DNA of 33,619 bases from contig NZ_PVNL01000043.1 of NCBI RefSeq assembly GCF_002994635.1, positions 1-33,619 on the forward strand, in the 5' to 3' direction. Source of the stretch: Enhygromyxa salina. GTDB lineage: Bacteria > Myxococcota_A > Polyangia > Nannocystales > Nannocystaceae. Below the pieces are notes generated by a model. The model saw only the letters and a list, made by a program, of their open reading frames with translations, was not told where the DNA came from and searched no databases. Shown here in pieces: positions 21,901 to 29,692 of the stretch (the first letter of the stretch is position 1; the number at the start of each line of letters is the position of its first letter). Both the position numbers and the translations under genes were made by a program.

Positions 21901-22198
21901 AGTCGGGATCGTTGGTCAGCTGCGGGCTGAGGATCTTGATCGCAAACGGCTTGTGCAGCGCGGTCTGCTCGGCCTTGTAGACCCGGCCCATCGCGCCGCT
22001 CCCGAGCAGCTCTTCGATCCGGTAGCGATCCTCGATCACCACGCCCAGGTAGGGATCGCCATCGAGTGACGAGACGCTGGACAGATCCGAGCCGCAGGAC
22101 GGACAGAACCGGTGCTCGTCGAGAACCCGCGCCTCGCACTGGGGACAGATCTTATGTGCTAGTTCGTGCACAGAGGACCTACATCGACAGTCATCCAC
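18929..22198 (-). CDS. Serine/threonine protein kinase with zinc ribbons, AAA ATPase and helical-repeat tail
   Basis: A 1089-residue multidomain signalling protein. A zinc ribbon opens it (C18, C21, C32, C35; CPQC and CPSC). The Hanks-type kinase covers about 59-332, with glycine loop LGSGAMGRVY, K88 in AIKIL, HRDLKPEN (181-188), DFG (205-207) and GTPEYMSPE. A second zinc ribbon follows (C341, C344, C355, C358). An AAA/NACHT-like ATPase begins near 400 with Walker A GGSGAGKS (432-439) and Walker B-like LVLVFDDVDRWD. The rest (about 700-1089) is helical TPR-like repeats. No TM helix is seen, so it is probably cytosolic. All catalytic kinase residues are present. The architecture recalls PknK-type regulators without the LuxR end. 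Start GTG 22198 is uncertain; GTG 22171 is equally possible. Confidence 0.9.
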   Translation of the reverse strand: MDDCRCRSSVHELAHKICPQCEARVLDEHRFCPSCGSDLSSVSSLDGDPYLGVVIEDRYRIEELLGSGAMGRVYKAEQTALHKPFAIKILSPQLTNDPDSQARFANEAHNCASLNHPNVVSVVDYGRTHDGITYLVMEYIEGRSLEQIIYDEFPLTRERIADLILQVLAALAEAHGLGVLHRDLKPENILVQSLRTRGELLKVLDFGIAKLMDDAPNARARPGLTSQGAVCGTPEYMSPEQACGLKLDQRSDIYAVGVILYQMLTGRPPFESDVAVEILHRHIHEVPKPPSEVLGKTPDPLEAVCLRALAKERDGRYADAAEFREAIVEAARLGHQAQIHCTNCQEQMRPVDRYCPACGIPAPDQHAITPNWRVERRSTRALRQATGEATAEVLLRALPSRLAGEAWAAVLAAAERQLQYPKPGLMTQVIAGGSGAGKSRLLDELCDRAEQHGWRVLQTGCEPTGAMTALWPIRVAVSSLLAVDHRSATPGEINRAANLIGLSYEALPGMQELFGVGVGAGVGANAIEYAVRRRECFTSAVQALTEVSGRPLVLVFDDVDRWDAPSRRVLQQLVRARSEHPILLLVATAEEKRDWLHSPVVALPRLGPTEIEAWAEGLSKSKSALPARLASHAPMTPFELELAVRSLPAAGQTVDVVDAINAWLGNLAANERQVIELASLLGERMTLDDVDALRETDPLGQPGDLRRHLNALVHAGLLTAVDGRTWEFRSRRICEHIPTTMDRNRARHLHREAAIRTESAQLSPTVRALHLLRAQPSRVRDTPGRVQTVELIEALREAAVTAIASFDDPKAVRLLRTALKACRRLADEDRLQHEAHLIAELIDPFCFTDRVDEAIDTLRKVLGTGQAPELESEMHRALGRCLSRKRDWKGAIDAYQRALGPLIAQGRRPALLELYADLAGAYASAGQLTRGIKELSEGLDMCTLGDGPRAIIDVSMWRYLLAAADLHERSGDSLKARTWAEHALFQAERRNENLGVMRCHEFLGRLLRALDQAMLAEQHVGRGLELARKIGDRRTSAEFLLLRASLRVDGDRPDDARRCLDEALRLSELLEWERGSKRAREGLAALPRE

Positions 22199-22264
22199 GG
22201 TACCCCAGAGAGCTCAGGCGTGAAACTAACCGGCAGGGAAATCCTAGCCAGCGGTCTAAACCGC

Positions 22265-22292
22265 GCGGTGACCCGACCCGCGGTGTCACCGC
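22265..22292. promoter_or_regulatory. 8-bp inverted repeat in the kinase/tRNA-Gln divergent region
   Basis: GCGGTGAC (22265-22272) and GTCACCGC (22285-22292) are perfect arms separated by 12 bp. A smaller GCGGT-CTAA-ACCGC hairpin lies beside it (22251-22264). The repeat is 67 bp upstream of the kinase start and about 96 bp upstream of the tRNA promoter. A regulator site for the kinase gene is possible. Confidence 0.3.
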
Positions 22293-22387
22293 CGAGCGAT
22301 CGCGTGTGAGTTCGCGGCGGCCCCACCCGCGCGCTCTGATCGCCCTAAGTACGCAGATTTTCTAGACTTTTCGCGTCTCGCGCAGGA

Positions 22388-22416
22388 TTGACACGGACGC
22401 ACCGCACTTCTATAAC
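22388..22416 (+). promoter_or_regulatory. Strong sigma-70-type promoter for tRNA-Gln (and perhaps prs)
   Basis: TTGACA (22388-22393), a 17-bp spacer, and TATAAC (22411-22416). The predicted start near 22423 gives a leader of about 27 nt before the tRNA. This is the best promoter match in the window. Confidence 0.85.
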
Positions 22417-22449
22417 CCCGCGCGATTGGCGGTTGGCAACACCCGCCGT

Positions 22450-22521
22450 TGGGGCGTCGGCAAGTGGTAAGCCATCGGTTTTTGGTACCGACATTCGTAG
22501 GTTCGAATCCTACCGCCCCAG
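22450..22521 (+). tRNA. tRNA-Gln (anticodon UUG)
   Basis: The acceptor TGGGGCG (22450-22456) pairs with CGCCCCA (22514-22520), with discriminator G22521. The anticodon arm TCGGT/ACCGA encloses loop TTTTGGT, so the anticodon is TTG. The T arm is GTAGG/CCTAC around TTCGAAT. The U1-A72 pair and G73 are identity features of tRNA-Gln. No CCA is encoded. prs starts 40 nt downstream in the same direction with no terminator between, so they may be cotranscribed. Confidence 0.95.
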
Positions 22522-22561
22522 TCTCACTTCTTCGGCCACCCAAGAGCCTCCCAGGCGCGCG

Positions 22562-23509
<948 letters not shown>

Positions 23510-23570
23510 AAATCTTGCGTGAGCGTCGCGGGCCCCCGCGACAGAATCAGCAAAAAGAAAGCGAAGCGTT

Positions 23571-23666
23571 CCCCGAGTCCGAACCCGACCTCGAGCCCGA
23601 GCGCAGCGAGGGTGGCGACCCGCGCGGAGCGAAGCGAGCACGGGTCGCGTCGGGCAGGACTCGGGG
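23571..23666. repeat. Nested 96-bp interrupted palindrome between prs and the papain-like protease gene
   Basis: Three inverted repeats are nested in order. CCCCGAGTCC (23571-23580) pairs with GGACTCGGGG (23657-23666). CCCGAC (23584-23589) pairs with GTCGGG (23649-23654). GCGACCCG (23615-23622) pairs with CGGGTCGC (23641-23648). The left bulge holds a further CTCGAGCCCGAG motif and the apical loop holds GGAGCGAAGCGAGC. It lies between two convergent genes, 61 bp after the prs stop and 6 bp from the protease stop. It could be a bidirectional terminator, a REP-like element or a structured RNA. Confidence 0.75.
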
Positions 23667-23671
23667 TATGA

Positions 23672-25831
23672 CTAGTCCCAGGAGGAGCAGACTTTGCCCT
23701 TGTCCTTGGCGAGCCACGCGATCGTGTCCTTCGCCGCGCTGATCCAGCTCTTCGGCGCCCCGAGATCGCCGTAGATCACGACCTCGAACAGCTGGGTGGC
23801 GTAGCCACACTCGCCGAGCCCGACGTAGGCGGAGCCGGCCCAGTAGTACACGTAGGGGATCCAGTCGTGCTTGTAGTGGGCGTCGGCGAACTCCGCGAAG
23901 TACAGCAGGGCGTCCCAGTAGTTGCCGAGCTCGTGCTCGGCCACGCCCATGAAGTACAGCGCGTAGGGGATGTTCTGATCGTTGGGGTACAGGGTCTTGA
24001 ACGCGATGAACTCGGCCTTGGCGGCGGCGTAGTCACCCCCGGCGAACAGGTCATAGGCCTCGTCCCACAGGTCGTCCTTGTCCTTCGGCGAGGGCCCACC
24101 GCCGCCCGCCGAGTCGGCGCCGTCGGGCAGCAGGTGCAGCTCGAAGACGTCCATCTCGGTGGCCTCGTAGGCCTTGGGGACCAGCTCGAGATCCAGGGTC
24201 TTCCACGCCTCCCAGGTGTTGGCCTTGCCCTTGGTCGACTTGGCCCACACGCGCAGCTTCTTGGCCTGCAGCATGAACGGCTTGTGCGTGGGGTCGTCGA
24301 GGTTGAGCGACTTGCCGGCGGCGATCGTGTAGCTGGCGGTCTTGTTCGAGCCGGGGGCGCCGGGCAGCCAGGTGTCGCTGTTGTTGCGCTTGGTGTTCCA
24401 CTGCACGAACACCTCGACGTTCTGGCCGCTGTCGTTGGTGACCCGGAAGTTGCGCTCGCTGAAGCTCTGGACGACCGGGCCGTTGTTGCTGTTGTTCTTG
24501 GCGTTGGCGTCTTCCTCGACCATCGCCCAGGCGGCGTACTCACCGATCCGGTTGCTGCCGTAGGCGATCCACATGTAGCCGTCTTCGCCCCAGTTGGTGC
24601 CCCAGCTGTTGCGCATCAGCCACGCGCCGCGATCGTCGTCCCAGCCGACCAGCACGACCGCGTGGTTGACGTTGGCGTTGGACTTCTCGTCGAAGGTGCC
24701 GCCGCTGTAGGCGATGAACGCCGGGGTCGCAGCCACGGCCGCGGTGATCGCCCCGTACTTGCACATCGCAGACTTGATGTCGGCGGTCTTTGGCATGACC
24801 GCGACGGGATCGACCCAGCCCCAGGTCTCGACCTCATAGGCGGTCTTGCCGTTGGCGCTGCACTTGTTGTCGTTGGCCTGGTAGGGGACGCTCTGCTCGG
24901 TCTGCAGGCCGTCTTTGCCGCCGCCCAGCCAGTCGTAGATCGGGGTGTACCAGCCGCCGTAGCAGCTCCCGCCACCCGAGCAGCTCAGCGCGTGCTGCTC
25001 GGCGAGGTCGGGCTTGGCCCCATTGATGATCGCGTTGCTGGCCTCGAGGGTCGAGACCGCCGCGAACGCCCAACAGCTGCCGCACGCGCCCTGGTTGCGG
25101 ATCGGGCCCAGGCTGTCGCCCCAGCTGAACGCGTCGGCGCTGGGCGAGCACATGTCCGCGAAGTCGGTGCCGAGCCCCGCACCGCCGCTGCCACCCGATG
25201 ACGAGCCGACCGGCGCTCCGAGGCCGCCCGGCAGATCGCCCTTGCTGGCGCGGGCCATGGCCCGGGGCTTGGCGGCCGCTCGGGCGACGCTGCGGACCAT
25301 GAGGTTGCGACCGGCGAGCTGGGCCCGGGCCTCGGAGTTTTGCTTGGCGGCCCGCGCGAGCGGCTTGCTCGGGAGCGAGAGCCCGGTGAGCTCCGCCATC
25401 GGCTTGTCCATGGCCTCGGTGTAGGCGACCTCGAAGTTGAGCTTGCGCTTGGCGATGTCCTTGCGCAGGTTCTTGAGCTCTTTGTTGACCTTGCGCGGCG
25501 CCTTGGAGTTGCGGGCCGAGTAGCGGGCGGCGCGGGCCTTGGTCTGCTTGCTGCTCACCCGCGCGAGCTGGGGCTTGGGTCGAGCCCGGGTGGTCGTGGT
25601 CTTGGCCGACGCGACCCGCTGATACTTGGTCTTGGTCACCGGCGGCGGTGTGCCGACGCTCGGGGCCACCCGCTTGACCTTCTTGTTCGTGCTATTGGGG
25701 ATCGCCCGGGCCGGCGCTTCGGCCTTGGCGTCGGGCGGGGTCGCGCGAGCAGGGGCGCGACCGGGGGGAGCAAACATGAGGCCCATGCAGAGGGCCGTGA
25801 GGGCGGCGGGGGAAGTCCAGGACATGGGCAT
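23672..25831 (-). CDS. Secreted papain-like cysteine protease (C1A) with C-terminal helical-repeat domain
   Basis: A 719-residue exported protease. Signal peptide about 1-30 (LTALCMGLMFAPPGRAPARA). A long basic Lys/Arg/Ala-rich linker (about 40-130) precedes a propeptide-like region (FEVAYTEAMDKPMAELTGL, 133-151). The C1A catalytic domain has oxyanion Q247, nucleophile C253 in CGSCWAF, H390 in NVNHAVVLVGWD and N408 in NSWGTNWGEDGYMWI. Then come a beta-rich domain (about 455-580) and TPR-like helices (about 600-715, with GDYAAAKAEFIAFKTLYPND and YALYFMGVAEHELGNYWDAL). ATG 25831 has a TAGCAT box 7 nt upstream. A role in predation or matrix turnover is plausible for a myxobacterium but is inference. 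It converges on prs across the palindromic element. Confidence 0.93.
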   Translation of the reverse strand: MPMSWTSPAALTALCMGLMFAPPGRAPARATPPDAKAEAPARAIPNSTNKKVKRVAPSVGTPPPVTKTKYQRVASAKTTTTRARPKPQLARVSSKQTKARAARYSARNSKAPRKVNKELKNLRKDIAKRKLNFEVAYTEAMDKPMAELTGLSLPSKPLARAAKQNSEARAQLAGRNLMVRSVARAAAKPRAMARASKGDLPGGLGAPVGSSSGGSGGAGLGTDFADMCSPSADAFSWGDSLGPIRNQGACGSCWAFAAVSTLEASNAIINGAKPDLAEQHALSCSGGGSCYGGWYTPIYDWLGGGKDGLQTEQSVPYQANDNKCSANGKTAYEVETWGWVDPVAVMPKTADIKSAMCKYGAITAAVAATPAFIAYSGGTFDEKSNANVNHAVVLVGWDDDRGAWLMRNSWGTNWGEDGYMWIAYGSNRIGEYAAWAMVEEDANAKNNSNNGPVVQSFSERNFRVTNDSGQNVEVFVQWNTKRNNSDTWLPGAPGSNKTASYTIAAGKSLNLDDPTHKPFMLQAKKLRVWAKSTKGKANTWEAWKTLDLELVPKAYEATEMDVFELHLLPDGADSAGGGGPSPKDKDDLWDEAYDLFAGGDYAAAKAEFIAFKTLYPNDQNIPYALYFMGVAEHELGNYWDALLYFAEFADAHYKHDWIPYVYYWAGSAYVGLGECGYATQLFEVVIYGDLGAPKSWISAAKDTIAWLAKDKGKVCSSWD

Positions 25832-25838
25832 GGCGGGG

Positions 25839-25844
25839 ATGCTA
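25839..25844 (-). promoter_or_regulatory. -10 box of the papain-like protease gene
   Basis: TAGCAT on the minus strand ends 7 nt before the ATG at 25831, predicting a leaderless transcript. No -35 match. Confidence 0.4.
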
Positions 25845-25948
25845 CCTGGTCGCTACGACGGCGGCTCGTGGATTTTGTTCGAATCGTCGCGCTGCGGTAG
25901 CGTATGGGCGATCACGAGCACCGCCACGGTTTGCGGCGATGTGTCGTG

Positions 25949-26512
25949 ATGGTCACGAGCGTTCTCATGCCCCACAAGCCTGTCATCACGGCCCCGACTT
26001 CCTTGATCCCGCTGTTGCTGGCCGCGTGTCTGACCCTCGGGGTGTCGAGCGTGGCTGCGGCTGCTCCGCCCAGCTCGAACGCTGGGGGTGCCGGACCCGA
26101 GGAGGAAGCCTGCAGCGGACGCAGTGTCGGTGACGCGTGCTCGCTGCCCAACCGCCAGCTGGGGACCTGCAAGGCCGGGACCTGCAACCGGCTCGACTAC
26201 TCGGGCGGCTCACCGCCGAAGGCGATCGAAGCCGCGTGCGTCGTGTGTGAGGCTGGGGCTGGTCATGCTGGTCATGACGGGCCACCGTCGCTGGGTTCTG
26301 GTGGCGCCCCGCCAGACAGCGGCGCCGATGCAGGGGCCGACAACGGCGACGCGAGTGAGTCAACGCCCGCGGGCACGGGCAAGCAGCCGCCCCAGTCGGC
26401 GAGCCGCTGCCGGGTCGTCTCCGAGGGTGGTGGGCCTGGCACCCTCGGACTCCTGGGACTGCTCGGGCTACTCGGCGTCGCGTTCAGGCGCCGCCCCCAA
26501 CCCGGATCGTGA
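25949..26512 (+). CDS. Cys-rich exported protein with MYXO-CTERM-like sorting tail
   Basis: A protein of about 187 residues from ATG 25949. Starts at 25904 or 25967 are also in frame; the one at 25904 abuts a TAGCGT and is unlikely. A signal peptide ends near SSVAAAA. A Cys-rich module follows (ACSGRSVGDACSLPN, GTCKAGTCNRLDYS, ACVVCEAG), then a Gly/Pro/Asp-rich linker. The C terminus is tripartite: SRCRV with a Cys, a hydrophobic helix GLLGLLGLLGVAF, and RRR. This matches the MYXO-CTERM type of surface-anchoring signal, in which the Cys is thought to be processed. An alternative lipobox LAAC in the signal peptide is less likely because the hydrophobic stretch continues past it. Function unknown, probably surface-displayed. 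Confidence 0.75.
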   Translation: MVTSVLMPHKPVITAPTSLIPLLLAACLTLGVSSVAAAAPPSSNAGGAGPEEEACSGRSVGDACSLPNRQLGTCKAGTCNRLDYSGGSPPKAIEAACVVCEAGAGHAGHDGPPSLGSGGAPPDSGADAGADNGDASESTPAGTGKQPPQSASRCRVVSEGGGPGTLGLLGLLGLLGVAFRRRPQPGS

Positions 26513-26604
26513 GTCGACGCTCGTGCGCGGATCTGCCAGGGCGCCGGTCCAGGCGGTTCTCGCGACGTGGTCGATGAAGCGTGCGTGATAAGTAGACCCC
26601 ATCC

Positions 26605-29600
26605 ATGTTCATGCTGCTCGCCAAGGCCGAGTACCCAACCGCCCCGCTAGATCTTCAGCTTCAGATCGGGTGGCTCGTGCTCGCGTGCATGACCTTGCTG
26701 GTCGTGTGGGCCTGGACCCGGGCCGAGTCGGTCCGCCGCGCCCTGTTCGCCCGCGAAGATCCGCGCCTGTTCGCGCTGTTTCGGATCGGCCTGGGCGTGA
26801 TCACGATCCAGAATTTCTGGAACCTCAACATGCACTGGCGGATGCTGTGGACCGACGAAGGTCTGTTCACGGCTTCCGAGGCGCGCTCGCGGATCGGCCG
26901 GACCGCGCTCTCGGGCTGGACCGAGACCGACGGCTTCCTGGACGGCTGGGCGCTGCTCAAATTCTTTTGGGGCAAGCACTCGCTGCTGCTGATCCAGAGC
27001 GACCCCCAGTTCGTGCAGCTGTATCTGGGCGTGCTGATCGGCGTGCTGGTGCTGTTCACGATCGGGTTTCGAACCCGGATCACCGCGGTGCTCGCGTGGC
27101 TGCTGATCAACAGCCTCTACAACCGCAACGCCGTGTACCTCGAGGGTCACGACACGGTGTTTCGCTGCATGTGGTTCGTCGTCTTGTTCGCGCGGACCGA
27201 CGCCGCGTGGAGCGTCGACAACTGGCTTCGGCGCAAGCGCGAGGCCCGGCGGGCCGCAGCGTCCGGCGCACCCTATGACTGGCTGCGTCTGCTCGATCGC
27301 GCCGGTCACTGGCTGTGGGGCGGGCTGTGGGCCTGGGGGTTTTGTCGGGTCGTCGGCTTCGATCCGCAGACCGTCTACATGCTGGTCCTGGCCGGGATCA
27401 CCACCTGCGTGGTGGTGGGGCTGGTCGAGCGCGAACACGCGCGGGCCAGGCTCGCCAAGGTCGGGGGCGGTGCCACGAACGCGCCCGCGCCCGCCCGCTT
27501 CGAGCTGATCCCCGGGTGGCCGCGCTACCTCTACATCGCCCAGCTGATCTGCATCTACTCGGCGACCGGCCTGTACAAGACCGGCAGCGTGTGGAAGCAG
27601 GGTGACGCGCTCTACTACTCCCTCAACATGGATCACTTCTATCGCTTCGAGGTCGCGACCCAGTGGGTCAGCCTGTACCTGGCGACGAACGTGTTCCGGG
27701 TGATGACGCTGATCACGCTGTACTGGGAGAAGGCGTTCGCGGTGGTCGCGATCGGGCTGATCCTGCGCTGGCGACACGTCCACCGCGACACCCCCTGGTA
27801 CCAGGCCATGCAGGCCACGACCTGGCGCATGTGGCTCGGTCGGGCGGCGTTCGTCGGCGCCTACTGGGTGATCTATCGGGTGCTGGTGCTCGCGTACCCG
27901 TGGTGCCTCGAGCTGCAAAAGGACAAGGCGCCGACGCCAGCGGGGCCGGGGCTCGCCTCGCTGCACCTGGTGTTGGGCGTGCTGATCCCGATCCTGGTGA
28001 TCGTGTGGCACCTGCTCGGACGCTGGCCGATCCCGATCGGCAAGCTGCTCGGGCGGCTGTCCAAGCGGATGGCCCCGGCCACGATCGATCAGGAGCTGGT
28101 CCGCAAGTGGGTGTTCGGGCGGCGGACCTGGCTCGGGATCGGCTGCCTGTTCCACGGGATGCTGCTCGCAACCATGAACATCGGGATGTTCCCGGTGATC
28201 ATGGTCTGGATGTACGTGGCCTTCTTCGAGGCCCGCCCGGTCCTGATCGCCGGGCGCTGGCTGCGAGATCAGCTGCGCAAGTTCAAGGCGACCCGGCTGC
28301 TGGCGCCCAAGCTGCTCGACGACGCCCTCGCCGACGACCAGGTCGAGACCGCCGAGCAGTCGCTGCGTCGTGATCCTCGCGGCCCGTGGTGGCTGGATCC
28401 ATGGTTGATCGTGGCCGGCGCGGTCGAGCTGCTGCGCACCCGCAGTCGTCAGGCGCTGACCACCACGGTCGAGCGTGGACGCGCTCGGGGCGGGCGGATC
28501 CCCGACGCCGTGGTGCTTGGGCTGGCTGGTGTCGCGGTCGCGCTGGTGACCATGCGCGGGCTCGAGGCCAAGACCGAAGACACCGGTCGCGGCACGACCA
28601 GCGCGACCTTTGTCGGGGACGTGCAGTCACGCGCGCGCGACCAACAGCGGGCCGAGCTCGAGGCGCGCAAGACCCGGATCGATCGGCTCGGCGACTACGG
28701 CCACTGGTGGGTCTACCTCGGCCTCGGCTGCGCGGTAGTCTCACAGTTTCGGCGACGACCCGCGCTCGACACCCTGCCCGAGGACCGCGAGCAAGCGCCG
28801 CCGCCCAAACCGCCCGAGCCGCCTGAGGTGGAACCAGCCGAGCCGGAACCCCCGAAGGTCGCCGAGCCCCAGCTGATCGGCGGCACGGTCCTGCGCACGA
28901 TCGTGCTCGGCTTCATGCTCTACCAGATCGGCGCGATCGGGACGACCTTCATCCCGCGCTACTCCGTGACACTGGCCTGGCGAAACGACGCCCACCACGT
29001 GTTCGGTGACTTCGTGCAGGGCACCAACCAGAACCAGAGCTGGAAGATGTTCGCGCCCAACCCCCCGCGCGGCAACACGTTCATGCGCACGGTGGTCATC
29101 GACGCCGACGGCAAGCCCTATCAGGTCGGCAAGGATCACTACACCGAGCGGCCCTACGTGTTTTGGTACAACGACCGCGAGCGCAAGATGCATCGGCGGA
29201 TGATCGGCAAGAGCAAGTGGTACCTGCGCTATTGGGGCCAGTATCACTGCCGTGACTGGGCCTTCAACAACGATGGCCAGCTGCCGAAGGAGGTCCGGAT
29301 CTTCAAGCTGCGGACCAACATTCCGCCGCCAGACCAGCTCGTCGAGGCTGGCGTGCCGTCGGACCCGCGCAAGCGAAAGCTGCGGACCGAGCTGATCGAG
29401 ACCTACACCTGCAAGCCGGACGTCGTGACGCCCGAGATGAAGCAGCGTCGCGGCTGGCCGCTCTCGGACGAGGACCACGCTCAGCTCGAGAAGGACGCCA
29501 AGCGGAGCGAGGCCGACGCAGAGTCGACGCGCACGCTGTGGAAAGCCCGCGAGGACTTCGGCGGCGTCTCGCGTGAAGAGCGAGACCAACAACGAGCCGA

Positions 29601-29625
29601 CGACTCCGAAGGAGATGACGAATAG
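26605..29625 (+). CDS. HTTM-domain (vitamin K gamma-carboxylase-like) membrane protein with C-terminal soluble domain
   Basis: A 1006-residue polytopic protein. The HTTM module runs about 50-570 with signature blocks LFRIGLGVITIQNFWN, GHDTVFRCMW, CIYSATGLYKTGSVW (K325) and GCLFHGMLLATMNIGMFP. K325 aligns by eye with Lys218, the catalytic base of human gamma-glutamyl carboxylase (VKKLDADW). After a further TM region comes a Pro/Glu-rich linker (about 730-755), another TM segment near 770-790 (VLRTIVLGFMLYQIGAIG), and a soluble domain from W813 (SWKMFAPNP) to about 920. The charged C-terminal tail is probably helical. Inner membrane. First of four co-directional genes; 67 bp to the next. True chemistry is unknown in bacterial HTTM proteins. 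Confidence 0.88.
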   Translation: MFMLLAKAEYPTAPLDLQLQIGWLVLACMTLLVVWAWTRAESVRRALFAREDPRLFALFRIGLGVITIQNFWNLNMHWRMLWTDEGLFTASEARSRIGRTALSGWTETDGFLDGWALLKFFWGKHSLLLIQSDPQFVQLYLGVLIGVLVLFTIGFRTRITAVLAWLLINSLYNRNAVYLEGHDTVFRCMWFVVLFARTDAAWSVDNWLRRKREARRAAASGAPYDWLRLLDRAGHWLWGGLWAWGFCRVVGFDPQTVYMLVLAGITTCVVVGLVEREHARARLAKVGGGATNAPAPARFELIPGWPRYLYIAQLICIYSATGLYKTGSVWKQGDALYYSLNMDHFYRFEVATQWVSLYLATNVFRVMTLITLYWEKAFAVVAIGLILRWRHVHRDTPWYQAMQATTWRMWLGRAAFVGAYWVIYRVLVLAYPWCLELQKDKAPTPAGPGLASLHLVLGVLIPILVIVWHLLGRWPIPIGKLLGRLSKRMAPATIDQELVRKWVFGRRTWLGIGCLFHGMLLATMNIGMFPVIMVWMYVAFFEARPVLIAGRWLRDQLRKFKATRLLAPKLLDDALADDQVETAEQSLRRDPRGPWWLDPWLIVAGAVELLRTRSRQALTTTVERGRARGGRIPDAVVLGLAGVAVALVTMRGLEAKTEDTGRGTTSATFVGDVQSRARDQQRAELEARKTRIDRLGDYGHWWVYLGLGCAVVSQFRRRPALDTLPEDREQAPPPKPPEPPEVEPAEPEPPKVAEPQLIGGTVLRTIVLGFMLYQIGAIGTTFIPRYSVTLAWRNDAHHVFGDFVQGTNQNQSWKMFAPNPPRGNTFMRTVVIDADGKPYQVGKDHYTERPYVFWYNDRERKMHRRMIGKSKWYLRYWGQYHCRDWAFNNDGQLPKEVRIFKLRTNIPPPDQLVEAGVPSDPRKRKLRTELIETYTCKPDVVTPEMKQRRGWPLSDEDHAQLEKDAKRSEADAESTRTLWKAREDFGGVSREERDQQRADDSEGDDE

Positions 29626-29692
29626 CCGTGAGCCAACGCGCGCGCATTTTTGACGGCTGCTCACGCGGCAGCGCCAACCCCATGGAGCGATC

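Noticed and set aside
20303..22069. 588-residue plus-strand frame opposite the kinase gene
   Set aside because: Antisense to clear kinase and ATPase motifs; no recognisable domain.
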